A stretch of 64,000 nucleotides of DNA from Halobacillus halophilus DSM 2266 (GCF_000284515.1 NC_017668.1:186001-250000), one strand, 5' to 3'. Shown: positions 51,674 to 61,698, counted from the first letter of the stretch. The notes: generated from the letters alone by a model not told the origin. Translations and numbers: made by a program.

Positions 51674-52660
51674 ATGAACGAAATGTTTGATGTAACGATT
51701 ATTGGCGGAGGAACAACAGGTTTATATACATCATTTTACAGTGGCATGCGCGGTTTAAAAACAAAAGTCATTGAATATCACCATGATCTGGGCGGGAAAG
51801 TAGCTTTCTTCTACCCTGAAAAGAAGCTTTATGATGTAGGAGGGTTTCTCGGGGTCCGGGGAGAAGATCTCGTGACCGAGGTGGAAAACCAGGCGTTAAG
51901 TGTCCAGCCTGTTATCGTTACAGGCGAACAGATTCGGACGATTAATAAACAGGAGGATGGATCCTTTATCCTGACAACAGCAAGTGGTGAGCAGCATTTT
52001 TCGAAAACCGTTATTGTTGCCTCAGGTATGGGGACATTCGAAATGGAACCTCTTCAGGTAGAGGGCAGTAGTCAGTATGATGACAGGTGCATTCACTATA
52101 CTATTCAAAACGTAAATCAGTACGCCGGAAAAAAAGCAGCTGTTATCTCTCAAAGCCGAGTTGGAATCGACTGGGCGCTTGCGCTTGAAAAAGTTGCAGA
52201 GGAAGTACATTTAATTAACCGTGGCGAAGAATTTAAGGCCGTGTATGAACAGGATATAGAAACTCTTGAAAAGTCATCCGTTCACGTTCATAGGAATCAA
52301 AAGGTAGAAGATTTAGCAGGTGACGGGCAAGTGCTCACAGGAGTTACTTTACAGGACGGAACCGAATTGGAGGTCGAGCACATTTTAGTCTATGAAGGAC
52401 TGAATATAGAGAAAAGCCTGTATGACAGCTGGGGCCTTGAAACAGAAAAAGGAAGGATTCCTGTTGGTACGGATATGTGCACATCTATCGATGGGGTTTT
52501 TGCAGCAGGCGACGCGGCTATTTATCCAAGTAAGACGATGTTGATCGCTTCTGGATTTTCAGAAGCAATGACAGCCGTAAATAGTGCAGCCATGTACCTG
52601 GATCCTAAAGCAAAAGCGCAGGTGTATAGTACGGTTATTTATAAACATGCGAAAGATTAA
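51674..52660 (+). CDS. IruO/YumC-like flavin reductase with altered NADP motif
   Basis: 328-residue FAD protein of the ferredoxin/flavodoxin-NADP reductase type 2 (thioredoxin reductase-like) family. FAD motifs: VTIIGGGTTGLYTSFYSGMRGLKTKVIE and the C-terminal GVFAAGDAAIYPSKTMLIASGFSEA. In place of the usual GGGDSA-type NADP motif it reads SQSRVG at about 158-163 (VISQSRVGIDWALAL). Fur-regulated with siderophore permeases, so a role like Staphylococcus IruO, reducing the ferric siderophore in the cytoplasm, is inferred. The changed glycine motif leaves its electron donor open. Terminated by a hairpin. Confidence 0.83.
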   Translation: MNEMFDVTIIGGGTTGLYTSFYSGMRGLKTKVIEYHHDLGGKVAFFYPEKKLYDVGGFLGVRGEDLVTEVENQALSVQPVIVTGEQIRTINKQEDGSFILTTASGEQHFSKTVIVASGMGTFEMEPLQVEGSSQYDDRCIHYTIQNVNQYAGKKAAVISQSRVGIDWALALEKVAEEVHLINRGEEFKAVYEQDIETLEKSSVHVHRNQKVEDLAGDGQVLTGVTLQDGTELEVEHILVYEGLNIEKSLYDSWGLETEKGRIPVGTDMCTSIDGVFAAGDAAIYPSKTMLIASGFSEAMTAVNSAAMYLDPKAKAQVYSTVIYKHAKD

Positions 52661-52673
52661 CCCGGACAAAAAC

Positions 52674-52720
52674 CCGAAATGAGAGAAACCTTTTCCTGCG
52701 GAATCTCTCATTTCGGTTTT
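52674..52720 (+). terminator. Terminator of the siderophore uptake operon
   Basis: CCGAAATGAGAGA (52674-52686) pairs perfectly with TCTCTCATTTCGG (52704-52716), followed by T residues. Confidence 0.85.
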
Positions 52721-52736
52721 TTTAGTTAGGGGAAAA

Positions 52737-53069
52737 TTAATGGCAGATGCCCAAATTATAGGCAACGATCTTTAATTGGGCACCAATCGTTAGAAGCCAG
52801 GCGGTAAGGTTAATTAGAGCGATTGCAGACCATTTTCGAGTATGAACAACGGATTTTCGCTTACTAAAATAGTAGGTTAAAAAAGGGATCGTAAGTATCG
52901 TTATGATAGTAGTCAATCCTAACAAACCTTTGTATTCGTTTGTCCATAGAAAATGATTAGGGAATGGGATAATAATAGTTGGTGTATATAAGATGGAGAT
53001 AAAATAAAATCCTAAAATCCAAGAAGTGAGCATAAAGAAAAGGCTCATCCAAAGTGAGAGTAGTTTCAC
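52737..53069 (-). CDS. Small membrane protein, three predicted helices
   Basis: 110 residues with hydrophobic segments at about 5-28, 47-67 and 80-102 and a basic loop (SKRKSVVHTRKW). GTG start with AAAGGAGAG. I do not recognise the family. Conserved placement is not visible from here. Located between the siderophore operon terminator and the DUF4385 gene, which it may follow in one transcript. Confidence 0.55.
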   Translation of the reverse strand: MKLLSLWMSLFFMLTSWILGFYFISILYTPTIIIPFPNHFLWTNEYKGLLGLTTIITILTIPFLTYYFSKRKSVVHTRKWSAIALINLTAWLLTIGAQLKIVAYNLGICH

Positions 53070-53152
53070 TTGTTTCTCTCCTTTGCATCATTATTCCGAC
53101 CTTGTTGGTCGGGTTAATGATATCTTATGTTTCCCCGCTCGAAAAGTCAATA

Positions 53153-53599
53153 TTACCCGTATGATTTTTGGTGTTCTTTTTTCTTCTTCAAGTATTCTTC
53201 ATTTTCCCTTGCCTGGATCCACTTTTCTTCGAATACCTCGGCTGATTTTGCTTTTTCTTTATCAATATCCCGTTCATTAATCTCACCATTTTTATCGTAC
53301 TTTTTACCCCCTTTATAATTTGCATAGCGGCGGGAGCGTGTATATCCCATCTGCAGAAATTTCCGTGCCATATCCATGCCGACGAAGTCATCATTTTTCT
53401 TGTATTCTAAGAACATTTGATAGATTTTCTCTGATGATTCCCTGGCTATTTCAGGAGTTTTAAAGCGCCAGTGGGGGAGGATCTCCCCTTTGTAGGGTTC
53501 GACCATCAGGACGCCCTGTTCTCCTCGCCCTACTCTATATTTGTCCGGGTTCTTACGGAAATCTGTATTTTTAAAGTCTATGGAATAATCGAATGGCAA
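53153..53599 (-). CDS. DUF4385 domain protein
   Basis: 148 residues, cytoplasmic, very charged. The whole length fits DUF4385: PFDYSIDFKNTDFRKNPDKYRVGRGEQGVLMVEPYKGEILPHWRFKTPE then MDMARKFLQMGYTRSRRYANYKGG. The C-terminus is a Lys/Glu-rich helix. TTG 53599 is the probable start (AAGGAG 8 bases upstream); an earlier TTG at 53629 would overlap glsA. Function unknown; the family is common in bacilli. Follows glsA by 16 bases, so likely co-transcribed. Confidence 0.8.
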   Translation of the reverse strand: MPFDYSIDFKNTDFRKNPDKYRVGRGEQGVLMVEPYKGEILPHWRFKTPEIARESSEKIYQMFLEYKKNDDFVGMDMARKFLQMGYTRSRRYANYKGGKKYDKNGEINERDIDKEKAKSAEVFEEKWIQARENEEYLKKKKEHQKSYG

Positions 53600-53615
53600 A
53601 GCAATTTCTCCTTCA

Positions 53616-54560
53616 TTACGTATTTTCAACTCCGAACATATTTAATTCCAGATCCTGAGACAGTTTTTTTATGAGGGCTCCGCCTGCGGTACTGTTGCCT
53701 TTTGGACTGATGGCTGGTCCAATGACACCAACCCCCATTCGGCCTGGAATAGCACCGATAATACTGCCAGATACTCCGCTTTTACAAGGAAAACCAGCTT
53801 CTACAGCATAGTGACCTGAAGAGTTATACATACCTGAGGTCATCATAATAGCTTTGACAGTGCGAAGGTGATGAGGAGGAATTAATCGTTCTTCACTTTC
53901 GGAAGTCATTCCACCTCTTGCCAGGAATGCGCCTACGCGCGCAAAATCCTCCGAACACATCATGACCGAATTCATCCGAAAGTATAGCTCGAGTGCATCA
54001 TCCACACTGGTAACGAGCGTTCCTGTACTTTGCATGAAATAAGCCAGAGAACGGTTACGGGCACTATTGGCACGTTCCGCCTGGTACACTTCCTCACTCA
54101 TTTGCAATTCGTTATTATTTGTAATTTTTTTAAGGAAGTCAAAATAGCGATTAAACCGGTTTTCTACACTTTTCCCTTTGATTAATGCAGCAGTAGCGAT
54201 GGCACCTGCATTAATCATCGGGTTAAAGGGTTTGCTGGTATCGTAAGATTCAAGCTGACTAATGGAATTAAAAAAATCCCCCATCGGTTCCATCCCCACT
54301 GTCTGGAAAACACGATCTTTGCCAAAATCCTGCAGGGCGAGCATTAGACCGATGATTTTCGAGGTGCTCTGCATGGGAATATAATGATGGTGATCACCTG
54401 CTGATAAAGACTCTCCTTCATTCGTTATGATGGTCACACCTAGAAGGTCCTTCATCGTTTCATCAAAATTGGGAAGGTCCATGTTTACTTTACCTGAGGA
54501 AGCATAGGGTTTGCTGTCTTCGATAGCATCTTCAAGATATTCTTCAGTGAGTTTCTGCAT
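53616..54560 (-). CDS. glsA: Glutaminase
   Basis: 314-residue serine-dependent glutaminase of the beta-lactamase-like fold, converting glutamine to glutamate and ammonia. Catalytic Ser65-x-x-Lys68 (MQSTSK), then NPMINAGAIATAALI and the GVSGSIIGAIPGRMGVGVIGPAISPKGNS core. RBS AAGGAGAG. Glutamate is a compatible solute in halophilic bacilli, so a role in osmotic balance is possible. Read leftwards after the cydAB terminator. Confidence 0.95.
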   Translation of the reverse strand: MQKLTEEYLEDAIEDSKPYASSGKVNMDLPNFDETMKDLLGVTIITNEGESLSAGDHHHYIPMQSTSKIIGLMLALQDFGKDRVFQTVGMEPMGDFFNSISQLESYDTSKPFNPMINAGAIATAALIKGKSVENRFNRYFDFLKKITNNNELQMSEEVYQAERANSARNRSLAYFMQSTGTLVTSVDDALELYFRMNSVMMCSEDFARVGAFLARGGMTSESEERLIPPHHLRTVKAIMMTSGMYNSSGHYAVEAGFPCKSGVSGSIIGAIPGRMGVGVIGPAISPKGNSTAGGALIKKLSQDLELNMFGVENT

Positions 54561-54666
54561 GTAGTTCTCTCCTTACCTGTTATTCATCTCTACCTACTTC
54601 CCTTATAAATGGAAAGGATAAACCAATTAGCACCCTCTAATGCTCAATAGTATAAAAAAAGTAAAT

Positions 54667-54716
54667 AAAAGGCACCTCAGGTCATCCAGATAATGGATGA
54701 CCTGAGGTGCCTTTTA
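54667..54716. terminator. Terminator with the shared CACCTCAGGTCATCCA stem, copy 3
   Basis: AAAAGGCACCTCAGGTCATCCA-like stem of 22 bp with a 5-nt loop; inner 16 bp identical to the hairpins after cydC and cadA. Located just after cydB on the leftward strand. Confidence 0.85.
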
Positions 54717-54732
54717 TTTAAAGTAAAGTTGG

Positions 54733-55758
54733 TTAAGGTTGTTTAAGGTAGCGTCTATCTTTAAGGAACAGGCGCCAGAACAGATAAAAGGCAGGAATCA
54801 AAATTCCAAATCCAACCCCGTACACAATCAGCATCGGATAGAAGGTTGATGGATTTGTGAATCCATCTGTAACGGTGAGATGCGGGTAGACGAGATAAGG
54901 GAGGTGTGCTGAACCATAAGCATAGATGGCAATTCCATATTGGAGAATGATAGCTGTAACAGCAAACCTTGACCAGCCGCGCACTCCGTCCCGTTTTTTA
55001 ATAAATAACAAAGTGTACCCAATGATAAAAAAGAACACAGATAATCCAAACCACAGCCAGTTATCCTCGATGTTCTCTACGATCCAATTTGCTTCGGACG
55101 GGAATGTCCCAATTGTTAACATAGCAATAGCGATCGACACAGGACCGAGCCAAATCGCATGCTTGCGAAATGTCTGATAAGCTGACCAATCATCTGCTTC
55201 CTTGGAATAATCCATAAGGAAAACGGCTGAGATAAATAGCTCGGTGGAAAGACCAAATGCAATATGCATATACAAGGTTGGATGAGTAAGCAGCTCAGCG
55301 TAATGAAGGACTGGCAGATCATTTTCATAATCCACAAATCCACCGAGTGTGATCGGTAAGATACTTACAAGAAGTGCGGGAATAATTAACCCGGAAAATC
55401 CTGAGGTCAGACGCATAAGCTCCCTGTACTTTTGAGTGTGGTGTTCAAACACCATAAACGTTGTTCGAATCGTCAAAAGCAGCAGCCCAATTCCGACGGG
55501 GACAAGCAGGATACTGCCAAGTAAAGTTGTTGCAAATGGGAAGAACGTAACAACGGAAACAACGAAGATGACTAAAAAGACATTTGTAACTTCCCAGGTA
55601 GGGGATAAAAAGCGGTTCGCTATTTGCGAAGCACTGGTCTGATCATTTTTTCCGTAAATCATTCCCCAGAATCCTGCTCCAAAATCCAGGGATCCAAGGA
55701 TGGAGTAGATAAAGAGTAAGCTCCATAATATCGTAATGGCGAGCGTCGAGGCTTCCAT
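54733..55758 (-). CDS. cydB: Cytochrome bd ubiquinol oxidase subunit II
   Basis: 341-residue membrane protein with about eight to nine helices, partner of CydA. The start LAITILWSLLFIYSILGSLDFGAGFWGMIYG is typical of bacillar CydB, as are PTWEVTNVFLVIFVVSVVTFFP and the FGLSTELFISAVFLMDY helix. The subunit holds no heme; it supports CydA. RBS AAAGGAG. 34 bases after cydA, same operon. No cydDC here; they are at 10.7-14.1 kb. Confidence 0.93.
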   Translation of the reverse strand: MEASTLAITILWSLLFIYSILGSLDFGAGFWGMIYGKNDQTSASQIANRFLSPTWEVTNVFLVIFVVSVVTFFPFATTLLGSILLVPVGIGLLLLTIRTTFMVFEHHTQKYRELMRLTSGFSGLIIPALLVSILPITLGGFVDYENDLPVLHYAELLTHPTLYMHIAFGLSTELFISAVFLMDYSKEADDWSAYQTFRKHAIWLGPVSIAIAMLTIGTFPSEANWIVENIEDNWLWFGLSVFFFIIGYTLLFIKKRDGVRGWSRFAVTAIILQYGIAIYAYGSAHLPYLVYPHLTVTDGFTNPSTFYPMLIVYGVGFGILIPAFYLFWRLFLKDRRYLKQP

Positions 55759-55792
55759 AGGTTAATCAGCTCCTTTATAGGTAAACGTGGAT

Positions 55793-57121
55793 TTAATGCG
55801 CTGCATCCAGGTCTTTGCTTACAGGGTTCCGCTTAAAATAGGATCGCAATACAAAACCGGTAATAAATAATAGAGTGATATACAGCGTTAAAAATAATCC
55901 AAGTAAAAATCTGACACTGCTAGATTTAGTTGCGGCTTCGCCTGTTCGAAGCACATCTGTTATGGTCCAGGGCTGTCTTCCAATACAGCTGAAGCACCAG
56001 CCGGTTTCAATCGCAATCATCGCAAGCGGTCCGCTGACTGCAAGAATGGCCAGAAGCCATCCTGGAAATTCTCTTTTTAGCACATGCTTCCAAAATATAG
56101 CGAAAAAAGCGACGACAATTAAAAGCGATCCGATACCGACCATGACATTAAATAGGACATGTACATACAGAGGGGGCCAAAGTTCCTCAGGAAATTCGTT
56201 CAGGCCGAGAACTTCTGTATCTAAGCGGTCTCCAGCCAGAAAACTGAGAGCGTATGGAATCTCTACGGCATATTTGACCCGCTGGTCTTCCAGTGATGTA
56301 TAGCCTCCAATGGATAAAGGCGCATAGCGGGTGGTTTCGAATAAACCTTCAGCGGCAGCGAGTTTACGCGGGTTATATTCATGAAGCATTTGAGCCGTTT
56401 CGTGTCCATTTATCGCAGTACCCAGGGACATGATGGCCCCGAAGTACAAGGCAATAGTCAGAGCTTTTTTATGATAATTGCGTTCTTTGCTTGAGAGGCC
56501 TCTTCTCATTAAACGGATAGCAGCAATGGAAGCAATGATAAAAGCAACTGTCATATAAGCAGATAAAGTTACATGGATGGCTGTCACCCCAAAGCTCGGG
56601 TTAAAGAAAGCAGCCCATGTATCGACATCCGTCACACTTCCGTCAGGGGTTATATTAAAACCGGCGGGTGTATTCATCCACGCGTGGACATCTGTAATTA
56701 GAATTGCCGAAGCGGTGGCACCAAGAGCAACCGATATTATGCTGATAAATCTTAAAACAGGCGGCAGCCGATCAGCTGCATATAAGTAGATCGACATGAA
56801 AACAGCTTCGATTAAGAATGCGAATATTTCCATCTGAAAAGGCAGGGCAATGACTTGTCCGACAATTTCCATGAAATTAGGAAAAAGCAATGATATAAGA
56901 ACACCGACAATCGTACCGGAAGCAATTGAAACCGCAAGTATAATAGCGAAACCTTTCGTCCACCTTCTTGCCATCAGTGCATAATCGGAATCTTTTTTAA
57001 TGTAATGCAGAACTTCGGCGATGATAATCATCACAGGGAGTCCCACACCGATTGTGGCATAGATAATATGAAACCCTAAGGAAGACCCAAACAATACGCG
57101 GGCCATAACCACGATATCCAT
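55793..57121 (-). CDS. cydA: Cytochrome bd ubiquinol oxidase subunit I
   Basis: 442-residue membrane subunit with about nine helices carrying hemes b558, b595 and d. Seen: the N-terminal heme ligand His18 (GFHIIYATIG), the acidic pair in PFQMEIFAFLIEAVFMS, and GRQPW in TGWCFSCIGRQPWTITDVLRTGEA. The quinol loop is short, as usual in Bacillota. High-affinity oxygen reduction under low oxygen. ATG 57121 has GGAGGTG 9 bases upstream. No Rex box was found in its short promoter region, unlike cydDC. Confidence 0.94.
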   Translation of the reverse strand: MDIVVMARVLFGSSLGFHIIYATIGVGLPVMIIIAEVLHYIKKDSDYALMARRWTKGFAIILAVSIASGTIVGVLISLLFPNFMEIVGQVIALPFQMEIFAFLIEAVFMSIYLYAADRLPPVLRFISIISVALGATASAILITDVHAWMNTPAGFNITPDGSVTDVDTWAAFFNPSFGVTAIHVTLSAYMTVAFIIASIAAIRLMRRGLSSKERNYHKKALTIALYFGAIMSLGTAINGHETAQMLHEYNPRKLAAAEGLFETTRYAPLSIGGYTSLEDQRVKYAVEIPYALSFLAGDRLDTEVLGLNEFPEELWPPLYVHVLFNVMVGIGSLLIVVAFFAIFWKHVLKREFPGWLLAILAVSGPLAMIAIETGWCFSCIGRQPWTITDVLRTGEAATKSSSVRFLLGLFLTLYITLLFITGFVLRSYFKRNPVSKDLDAAH

Positions 57122-57210
57122 GAAATATTCCACCTCCAATAACTATCCATCATTTATTTCCTTAATCTCTATTTATATACGAAAATATGGAATTTCGATC
57201 GGCAGAATAC

Positions 57211-57240
57211 AAAAAAGACACCCACTAAGTTAGTGAGTGT
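57211..57240 (-). terminator. Terminator of the methyltransferase gene
   Basis: GACACTCACTAA-c-TTAGTGGGTGTC followed by a run of T on the minus strand. The stop codon of the gene (TAA) lies within the first arm. It isolates cydA from upstream transcription. Confidence 0.8.
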
Positions 57241-58009
57241 CATGCTTTTGACAGAGAACCATCCATTCATCAATTGAAAAAGATTCCATGCTACCTTCTT
57301 TAAGGACAAAGGAAAAATAGGAAGAGGCTTGAGGCCCCGCTTTAAGGAAATATTCTTCCACAAGCTGCTGACTGTTTTTATCATGAAGGGTTCGCTCAAG
57401 CCAATCCCGGAAAGGCAGTGTTTTTTTGCGCTTCATCTCTCTTTTTAGCTGAAATCCTGCAGGCTGAATCATTGTTTTCCATTCTGAGACTTTCCAGGCA
57501 CGGTGGTGACTGGGGTCACGCATTTCCTCGAACGTGTTGTAGAAAAGGTCGAGGTGATCATCCTCAGGGGCAGTATTATCGATCATCAAAAATAATCCCC
57601 GGGGTTTCAGTACCCGATAAGCTTCTTTTATAAATTTCTCTGGGTCTGAAAAGTGATGAGGAGCAATTCGGCAGCAGACTACATCAAAGCTTTCATCAAG
57701 AAACGGGAGGCTGGATACATCCGCAACAATATAGGAAAGGTTTTTTATATCGCTCAAGTGCCGGGCTGTGTTTTGCAGCATATCTTTGGTAAGGTCGCTT
57801 GCGACAACATGATCCATCCACCGGCTCATTTCCCTGGCTACATGCCCGCCGCCAGTCGCCAGATCAAGACCTTTCCAATTTGGTTCAGGGTTCAGCCATT
57901 CCGTAATTAAGTTTAAGTCCTGCTGGTTATTATGGGTAGCGCTGCTTACATAAGCTTCTTTGTTTTTAGAAAAGGTAGATTGCACCCTTTTTTTCATTTC
58001 TTCAGACAT
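57230..58009 (-). CDS. Class I SAM-dependent methyltransferase
   Basis: 259-residue cytoplasmic methyltransferase of the UbiE/Methyltransf_11 type. SAM-binding motif GLDLATGGGHVAREM (about 47-61), then VVASDLTKDML, IVADVSSLPFLDESFDVVCCRIAPHHF and YRVLKPRGLFLMIDN. The start at 58009 has GAAGGTGGCGGG; a longer frame back to 58285 runs through the ileS promoter of the other strand and is not coding. Substrate unknown; small-molecule methylation is likely. Confidence 0.88.
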   Translation of the reverse strand: MSEEMKKRVQSTFSKNKEAYVSSATHNNQQDLNLITEWLNPEPNWKGLDLATGGGHVAREMSRWMDHVVASDLTKDMLQNTARHLSDIKNLSYIVADVSSLPFLDESFDVVCCRIAPHHFSDPEKFIKEAYRVLKPRGLFLMIDNTAPEDDHLDLFYNTFEEMRDPSHHRAWKVSEWKTMIQPAGFQLKREMKRKKTLPFRDWLERTLHDKNSQQLVEEYFLKAGPQASSYFSFVLKEGSMESFSIDEWMVLCQKHDTH

Positions 58010-58176
58010 CCCGCCACCTTCTTTCTGGTTTGTTATTAGTGTACTCTCCAGATGGTAAAAGCGATAATACTGTATTTTAATCCAACCTGATAAGTAAAAT
58101 GAATCAAAGAACACGGCTGCCATGTTAAGTCGTATAAACCCTCCGAAAAATGGGCAGGATGGTGGGTGAAGATCCT

Positions 58177-58205
58177 TTGACAATTCAAGGATTTCCATGT
58201 ACGAT
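58177..58205 (+). promoter_or_regulatory. Sigma-A promoter of the T-box/ileS unit
   Basis: TTGACA (58177-58182), 17 bases, TACGAT (58200-58205). The T-box leader begins about 25 bases downstream. Confidence 0.8.
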
Positions 58206-58229
58206 ATGGAGAAACTACGTATTTTTTCG

Positions 58230-58475
58230 TTGACGAGAAGAGTAGGCTGTAAAGGCTGTCCACAGAGAGTCGCTGTTTGCTGCAAGGCGATGACAGGTTA
58301 GAGCTGAAGATCATCTCTGAGAAGTTTCGCTGAAATAAGGGTAGAGTAGGTGGAACCGGCAGACGGCCGTTATCCGTTTTATGAACCGAGAGCCGTGCAA
58401 TTGCTGCGCGGAATATGGGTGGTACCGCGGATCTACATCCGTCCCTGTTTTTATGAGCAGGGGCGGATTTTTTAT
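58230..58475 (+). ncRNA. T-box leader (isoleucine) of ileS
   Basis: Transcription-attenuation riboswitch that reads uncharged tRNA. Stem I shows the AGTA loop (58241) and AGAGAG bulge; the candidate specifier codon ATC (Ile) is at 58310-58312. The T-box sequence GGGTGGTACCGCGG is at 58417-58430, followed by the terminator stem ATCCGTCCCTG/CAGGGGCGGAT and a T run. With low Ile-tRNA charging the antiterminator wins and ileS is expressed. Confidence 0.95.
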
Positions 58476-58555
58476 ATTTTAAAAGGGATTTCCCCTTGAG
58501 TCTATGGTTGATGAATTTATCGAGATAAAAATAAAAAGGGTAAGAGGTGGAACGA

Positions 58556-61500
58556 ATGCGCAGTGTTAATACGAAAGAAGCAGCAGTAGACCGCGAGAAT
58601 CGCGTCAAGGACTATTGGAACGCTGAAAATGTATTCAATCGTTCAATGGATGAACGAGAGGGTGCGGAAACGTTTGTATTCTATGAAGGGCCTCCAACAG
58701 CTAATGGACTTCCGCATGCCGGTCACGTACTGGGCCGTGTTATTAAGGACTTCGTAGCTCGCTATAAAACCATGGGAGGTTATCAGGTACTTCGGAAAGG
58801 CGGCTGGGATACTCATGGTCTCCCTGTTGAACTTGAAGTAGAGAAGCAGCTTGGTATTTCCGGAAAACAGCAAATCGAAGAGTACGGTGTAGAGAAATTT
58901 ATTGAAGAATGTAAAAAAAGTGTCTTTAACTACGAGAAGCAGTGGAGAGAGTTTACGGAGTCCATCGGCTACTGGCTGGATATGGATGATCCGTACGTAA
59001 CGCTTCAGAACCGATATATTGAAAGTGTCTGGTATATCCTGAGTGACCTTCATAAACGTGACTTATTAAGCAAAGGGCACCGTGTTACCCCTTACTGCCC
59101 AAGCTGCCAGACCACACTTAGTTCGCACGAAGTTGCTCAAGGGTATGAAGATGTTAAAGATCTGTCAGCAACAGCTAAGTTTAAAGTGAAAGGATCCGAA
59201 AATGAGTTCTTCCTGGGATGGACGACAACTCCTTGGACCCTTCCGGCTAACGTAACGCTTGCTGTACATCCTGCCCTTACTTATGTGAAAGCGAAGCAGA
59301 ATGGCGAAGTTTATATCGTTGCTGAAGCACTGGCTGAGAAAAATATGGGAGAAGACTACGAAGTTCTATCTACTCATAAAGGCAGTGAGTTTACCGGAGT
59401 AGAATATGACGCGCCATTCCCATTTGTTCAACCAGAGCGTGGCCACTTTGTGGTAGAAGCAGATTTCGTTAACGCAGAAAGCGGTACAGGTGTCGTACAC
59501 ATTGCTCCTGCTTATGGTGAAGATGACTACGCTTTAGTAAACGAACACAATCTATCTTTCTTTAACGTGGTGGACAGTCAGGGACGTTATACGGAAGATA
59601 TTCCTCCGTTTGCAGGACGATTCGTAAAAGACTGTGACGTTGACATTGTGAAGTACCTGGCAAACGAAGGTCTTCTTTTCCATAAAGAAAAGTATGAGCA
59701 CAGTTACCCTCACTGCTGGCGCTGTGACTCTCCGTTGCTTTACTACGCAATCGAAAGCTGGTTTATCAAAACGACAGAACTGAAAGATCAATTCCTGAAA
59801 AATAACCAGCAAGTGGAGTGGTATCCAGACCATATTAAAGATGGCCGTTTTGGTAATTTCCTTGAAAATATGGTCGATTGGAATATTGGACGTAACCGTT
59901 TCTGGGGTACACCGTTACCTATCTGGATCTGCGACTCCTGCAATCACCAGTATGCACCGCACAGTCAGGCGGATCTGCAGGAAAAAGCGATCGGTGATAT
60001 CGGAGATGTAGAGCTTCATAAGCCATATGTCGATCGTGTTCAGTTGAAATGCGATCAGTGTGAAGGAACGATGAACCGTGTCCCTGAAGTTATCGACGTT
60101 TGGTTTGACAGTGGCTCCATGCCGTTTGCTCAGCAGCACTATCCATTTGAAAATAAAGAGCAGTTTGAGAAGCAATTCCCGGCAGATGTCATCTGTGAAG
60201 GAATTGACCAGACCCGCGGATGGTTCTACAGCCTGCTTGCTGTTTCGACCTTGTTTACAGGGAAAGCCCCTTACAAACGTGTGCTTTCTACCGGCCACAT
60301 CCTGGATGAAGAAGGTCGTAAGATGTCGAAGAGTAAAGGGAATGCCCTTGACCCAATGGATCTCGTGAATAAATTTGGAGCGGATGCTTTCCGTTGGGCT
60401 CTCCTTGCTGATAGTGCTCCATGGAACAACAAGCGCTTTTCAGAACGCGTTGTTGTGGAAGCTAAATCCAAAGTGATTGATACGCTTGTAAATACGCACG
60501 GATTCTATACGCTGTATGCAAATATTGATGGTTACGAGTTCGACGCGAAGGAAGCGGGAGAGAAAACACTTCTGGACCGCTGGGTACTCGCCCGATTGAA
60601 TAGTGTTACAGCTACGGTTACCGAGGCTCTCGATCATTATGACTTTACAAAAGGTGCTAAAGAGCTGGAGAAATATGTCGATGAGTTGAGTAACTGGTAT
60701 ATTCGTCGTTCCCGTGATCGTTTCTGGCAGGAAGGGATGACTGAATCCAAGAAAGCGGCTTACCATACCTTGCACGAAGTGCTGGTTAACTTAAGTAAGC
60801 TGCTCGCACCGTTTATTCCATTTGTGGCTGATGATATCCATCACAACCTAACAGGCGAAAGTGTTCATCTGGCTTATTTCCCTAAAGTGGATGACAATCA
60901 GGCAGACAATCAGCTTGAACAGGATATGGATGCCGTCCTTCAAGTAGTTGAACTGGCTCGCGGCGTACGTAATACCGAAGCGATTAAGACGAAGCAGCCG
61001 CTTTCTGAACTAGTTGTCATTCCTGTTAACCCTGAACAAGGAAAAGCACTGGAGCGATACAATTCCATCATCCGTGATGAAATTAACGTCAAAGAAGTGG
61101 TCGTTAAGCAGTCTTCTGATGATCTTGTCCGTTATGAAGTGAAACTGAATTTCCGTGCGGCAGGTCCTGTCCTCGGTAAGAATGTAGGAGCGGTGAAAGG
61201 CTACCTTGAAAAGCTTTCGGATGAAGAAGCAGCTAAGGTTGTAAACGATGGGAAAGTCGTGGTACCAACAGGAGACGGAGAAATTGAAGTACCGATGGAT
61301 CTACTAAACGTAGAACGCGTAGCTGATTCCGGCTTGTCTATGGGATCCAACCAGGACTTCCACGTGATCCTTGATACAACGATCACTGAAGAACTTCGCC
61401 TTGAAGGTCTGGCGCGCGAAGTGATCCGTGTCATTCAGGATGATCGGAAACAGCAGGATCTTCCAATTGATCTTCGCGTCAATATTGCTCTTGATGGCGA

Positions 61501-61645
61501 TGAAGATGTGAAGAAAGCCATCCAGCAAAATGAAGCATTGATTCGTGAAAATGTACTCGTGAAGAACCTTACAGTAGGAGAAACGGATAACATGAAAGAC
61601 TTTACGGTTGGCGAAAGCCAAGTAAGAGTCGCGCTTCAAAAATAA
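58556..61645 (+). CDS. ileS: Isoleucyl-tRNA synthetase, IleRS2 type
   Basis: 1029-residue class I synthetase. HIGH motif reads HAGH (LPHAGHVLG), followed by [17 protein letters not shown]; editing domain [18 protein letters not shown] in [14 protein letters not shown]; Cys pairs in [26 protein letters not shown] and LKCDQCEG. Length and the GWDTHGLP context mark the eukaryote-like IleRS2, which as a class tolerates mupirocin better than IleRS1. ATG 58556 has AAGAGGTGG; a GTG 9 bases earlier is less likely. Controlled by an isoleucine T-box. Confidence 0.95.
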   Translation: MRSVNTKEAAVDRENRVKDYWNAENVFNRSMDEREGAETFVFYEGPPTANGLPHAGHVLGRVIKDFVARYKTMGGYQVLRKGGWDTHGLPVELEVEKQLGISGKQQIEEYGVEKFIEECKKSVFNYEKQWREFTESIGYWLDMDDPYVTLQNRYIESVWYILSDLHKRDLLSKGHRVTPYCPSCQTTLSSHEVAQGYEDVKDLSATAKFKVKGSENEFFLGWTTTPWTLPANVTLAVHPALTYVKAKQNGEVYIVAEALAEKNMGEDYEVLSTHKGSEFTGVEYDAPFPFVQPERGHFVVEADFVNAESGTGVVHIAPAYGEDDYALVNEHNLSFFNVVDSQGRYTEDIPPFAGRFVKDCDVDIVKYLANEGLLFHKEKYEHSYPHCWRCDSPLLYYAIESWFIKTTELKDQFLKNNQQVEWYPDHIKDGRFGNFLENMVDWNIGRNRFWGTPLPIWICDSCNHQYAPHSQADLQEKAIGDIGDVELHKPYVDRVQLKCDQCEGTMNRVPEVIDVWFDSGSMPFAQQHYPFENKEQFEKQFPADVICEGIDQTRGWFYSLLAVSTLFTGKAPYKRVLSTGHILDEEGRKMSKSKGNALDPMDLVNKFGADAFRWALLADSAPWNNKRFSERVVVEAKSKVIDTLVNTHGFYTLYANIDGYEFDAKEAGEKTLLDRWVLARLNSVTATVTEALDHYDFTKGAKELEKYVDELSNWYIRRSRDRFWQEGMTESKKAAYHTLHEVLVNLSKLLAPFIPFVADDIHHNLTGESVHLAYFPKVDDNQADNQLEQDMDAVLQVVELARGVRNTEAIKTKQPLSELVVIPVNPEQGKALERYNSIIRDEINVKEVVVKQSSDDLVRYEVKLNFRAAGPVLGKNVGAVKGYLEKLSDEEAAKVVNDGKVVVPTGDGEIEVPMDLLNVERVADSGLSMGSNQDFHVILDTTITEELRLEGLAREVIRVIQDDRKQQDLPIDLRVNIALDGDEDVKKAIQQNEALIRENVLVKNLTVGETDNMKDFTVGESQVRVALQK

Positions 61646-61658
61646 ATAAGTATAAATA

Positions 61659-61698
61659 AAAGACCTGGCTCAGAGGTATCCTCGTGCCAGGTCTTTTT
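61659..61698 (+). terminator. Terminator of ileS
   Basis: AAGACCTGGC...GCCAGGTCTTTTT, 10-bp stem with a longer loop holding a small inner helix. Confidence 0.85.

Noticed and set aside
58556-61645. IleRS2 of the mupirocin hyper-resistant type
   Set aside because: The signature motif is the canonical HxGH (HAGH), not the altered form I recall for hyper-resistant enzymes.
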